Assembly: GCA_964351395.1 (NCBI GenBank)
Contig: CAYGOF010000010.1
Coordinates: 62,001 to 126,000 of the forward strand
Direction of reading: 5' to 3'
From: Imperialibacter sp964351395
GTDB taxonomy: Bacteria > Bacteroidota > Bacteroidia > Cytophagales > Cyclobacteriaceae
DNA length: 64,000 bases
Positions 63,360-64,000 of this stretch are shown here, piece after piece. Under the pieces are notes generated by a model. That model was not told the DNA's origin. It made no database searches and worked only from the letters and a program-made list of their open reading frames with translations. The first letter of the stretch is position 1; every line of letters begins with the position of its first letter. The position numbers and the translations under genes were made by a program.

Positions 63360-63837
63360 AACAGGAGCTTTGGTTGGTGAAAGTATCTGATTAGTCGGAG
63401 TGCTGATACAATTTAGCAGGTTAGAGGGAAAAAACTAAGGGGTTTGATACGAGGGAGTTGGATGAGATGTCTTTTCCCGCTGTGACCCATTGCAGGGCGT
63501 GAAAAGTGCAGTACTGTTTCCGTCCGTGCCAAACCAGAGAGAGGCGTGATGCCTGAGAAATCAGGCATCTACAGGGGTTGTCTGTTAATACCTTCGCGAA
63601 GACGATCAGGTGCTTTTTGGAGATACCTGCCTAGCGCATCCTTCCACGCGAGGAATGACGGTGTGGCTGGCGGCGGTGCTATAATCGAGTTTTGCTCCCA
63701 TCGCGGTGTTTGGTAGAGAATCATTGAAACGAGTAGAGCAACCTTTTTTGTCAATAAACGGGCCTCCAGAGCCCGGCTTTGCAGGGTGGTTTTTGCGTTA
63801 ATTTTTGTTACCTTACTGATAGCCAATCAATTGTTAA
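63360..63837. other. intergenic region with hairpins and REP-like sequence
   Basis: This 478-base gap has no convincing gene. It contains a perfect nine-base stem with a GAAA loop (63548-63569), a palindrome CTTCGCGAAG (63592-63601), and a hairpin CGGGC/GCCCG at 63759-63775. The stretch ending in GGAATGACGG near 63652-63661 resembles widespread intergenic repeats of the REP kind. A minus-strand frame at 63569-63826 is probably a shadow of this repeat. Confidence 0.45.
63548..63569. repeat. perfect stem-loop GATGCCTGA-GAAA-TCAGGCATC
   Basis: Nine-base perfect arms enclose a GNRA-type tetraloop on the plus strand. There is no T tract, so it is not a standard terminator. It may be part of an interspersed repeat. 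Confidence 0.6.
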
Positions 63838-64000
63838 ATGAAAAAGACTATAATTCCTCTAGCTCTTGGTCTGATATTGTGGCCAACGATACTTCTGAGT
63901 CAGGCCTCAAAAAAGATGTTTCTTACGGATGTTTTTGAAATGGCCACCGATCCTGATAACAAACAAGAGACACTTACCTTTACTAATGTCGAGTTTTCTT
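63838..64000 (+). CDS. secreted protein, 3' partial
   Basis: An ATG at 63838 opens a frame that runs to the window end (54 codons). It starts with a clear signal peptide (KKTIIPLALGLILWPTILLS), followed by KKMFLTDVFEMATDP. The family cannot be told from this fragment. Confidence 0.7.
   Translation, partial: MKKTIIPLALGLILWPTILLSQASKKMFLTDVFEMATDPDNKQETLTFTNVEFS

Noticed and set aside
63569..63826. 85-codon minus-strand ORF
   Set aside because: It lies within hairpin-rich, repeat-like DNA and shows no protein-like features.

Overview
The window looks like chromosomal DNA of a Gram-negative Bacteroidota, most likely Cytophagales. The signs are a SusC/SusD pair, a type 9 secretion (type B) C-terminal domain, a Bacteroidota-type LptD, FtsX-like permeases with an N-terminal prefix domain, an ECF sigma/small membrane protein pair, and almost no Shine-Dalgarno sequences. 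No rRNA, tRNA or CRISPR array was seen, and no intact insertion sequence. This is from reading the sequence only; no database search was run.

Region 1 (1-15.8 kb, AT-rich, accessory) is a catabolic locus. It holds the end of a PQQ dehydrogenase fused to cytochrome c, a SusC/SusD outer-membrane uptake pair, a DUF1537 acid-sugar kinase, a GntR/FCD regulator with an extra DNA-binding domain, a PdxA2-type dehydrogenase with a KdgT-type permease, an exported DUF6282 protein, a wrecked copy and an intact copy of a Tat-exported TIM-barrel-like protein, and an exported YhcH/YjgK/YiaL protein. The kinase plus PdxA2 pair is the known route from four-carbon sugar acids (threonate/erythronate type) to dihydroxyacetone phosphate. 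Similar AT-rich palindromes sit in front of several of these genes, suggesting one regulon.

Region 2 (15.9-44.5 kb) is mostly core functions: malate synthase and an LctP-type permease; LptD, an amidase and an MCE protein for the envelope; acyl-CoA carboxylase beta; PPTase, WD40, DivIVA-like, FolB and an A-type Fe-S protein; Dtd, a MazG-like protein and RlmI; a two-domain lipoprotein; a PadR regulator with an FtsX permease; ComB, GcvT and MetZ; and a rhodanese.

Region 3 (44.5-64 kb) carries secreted hydrolases (GH95, GH30), a large T9SS-dependent PKD protein, a MarR-controlled ferredoxin reductase/ferredoxin pair, a TPR histidine kinase, an ECF sigma factor with its partner, an atypical GTP cyclohydrolase II, a frameshifted exported amidohydrolase, an OmpA/PD40 protein and an M55 aminopeptidase. 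The window ends inside a new secreted-protein gene.

Most unusual items: the acid-sugar locus with its shared palindromes, the deleted paralogue at 13.2-13.5 kb, the frameshift between signal peptide and enzyme at about 60.09 kb, the GTP cyclohydrolase II lacking the catalytic tyrosine, and the inverted repeats around the MarR gene.
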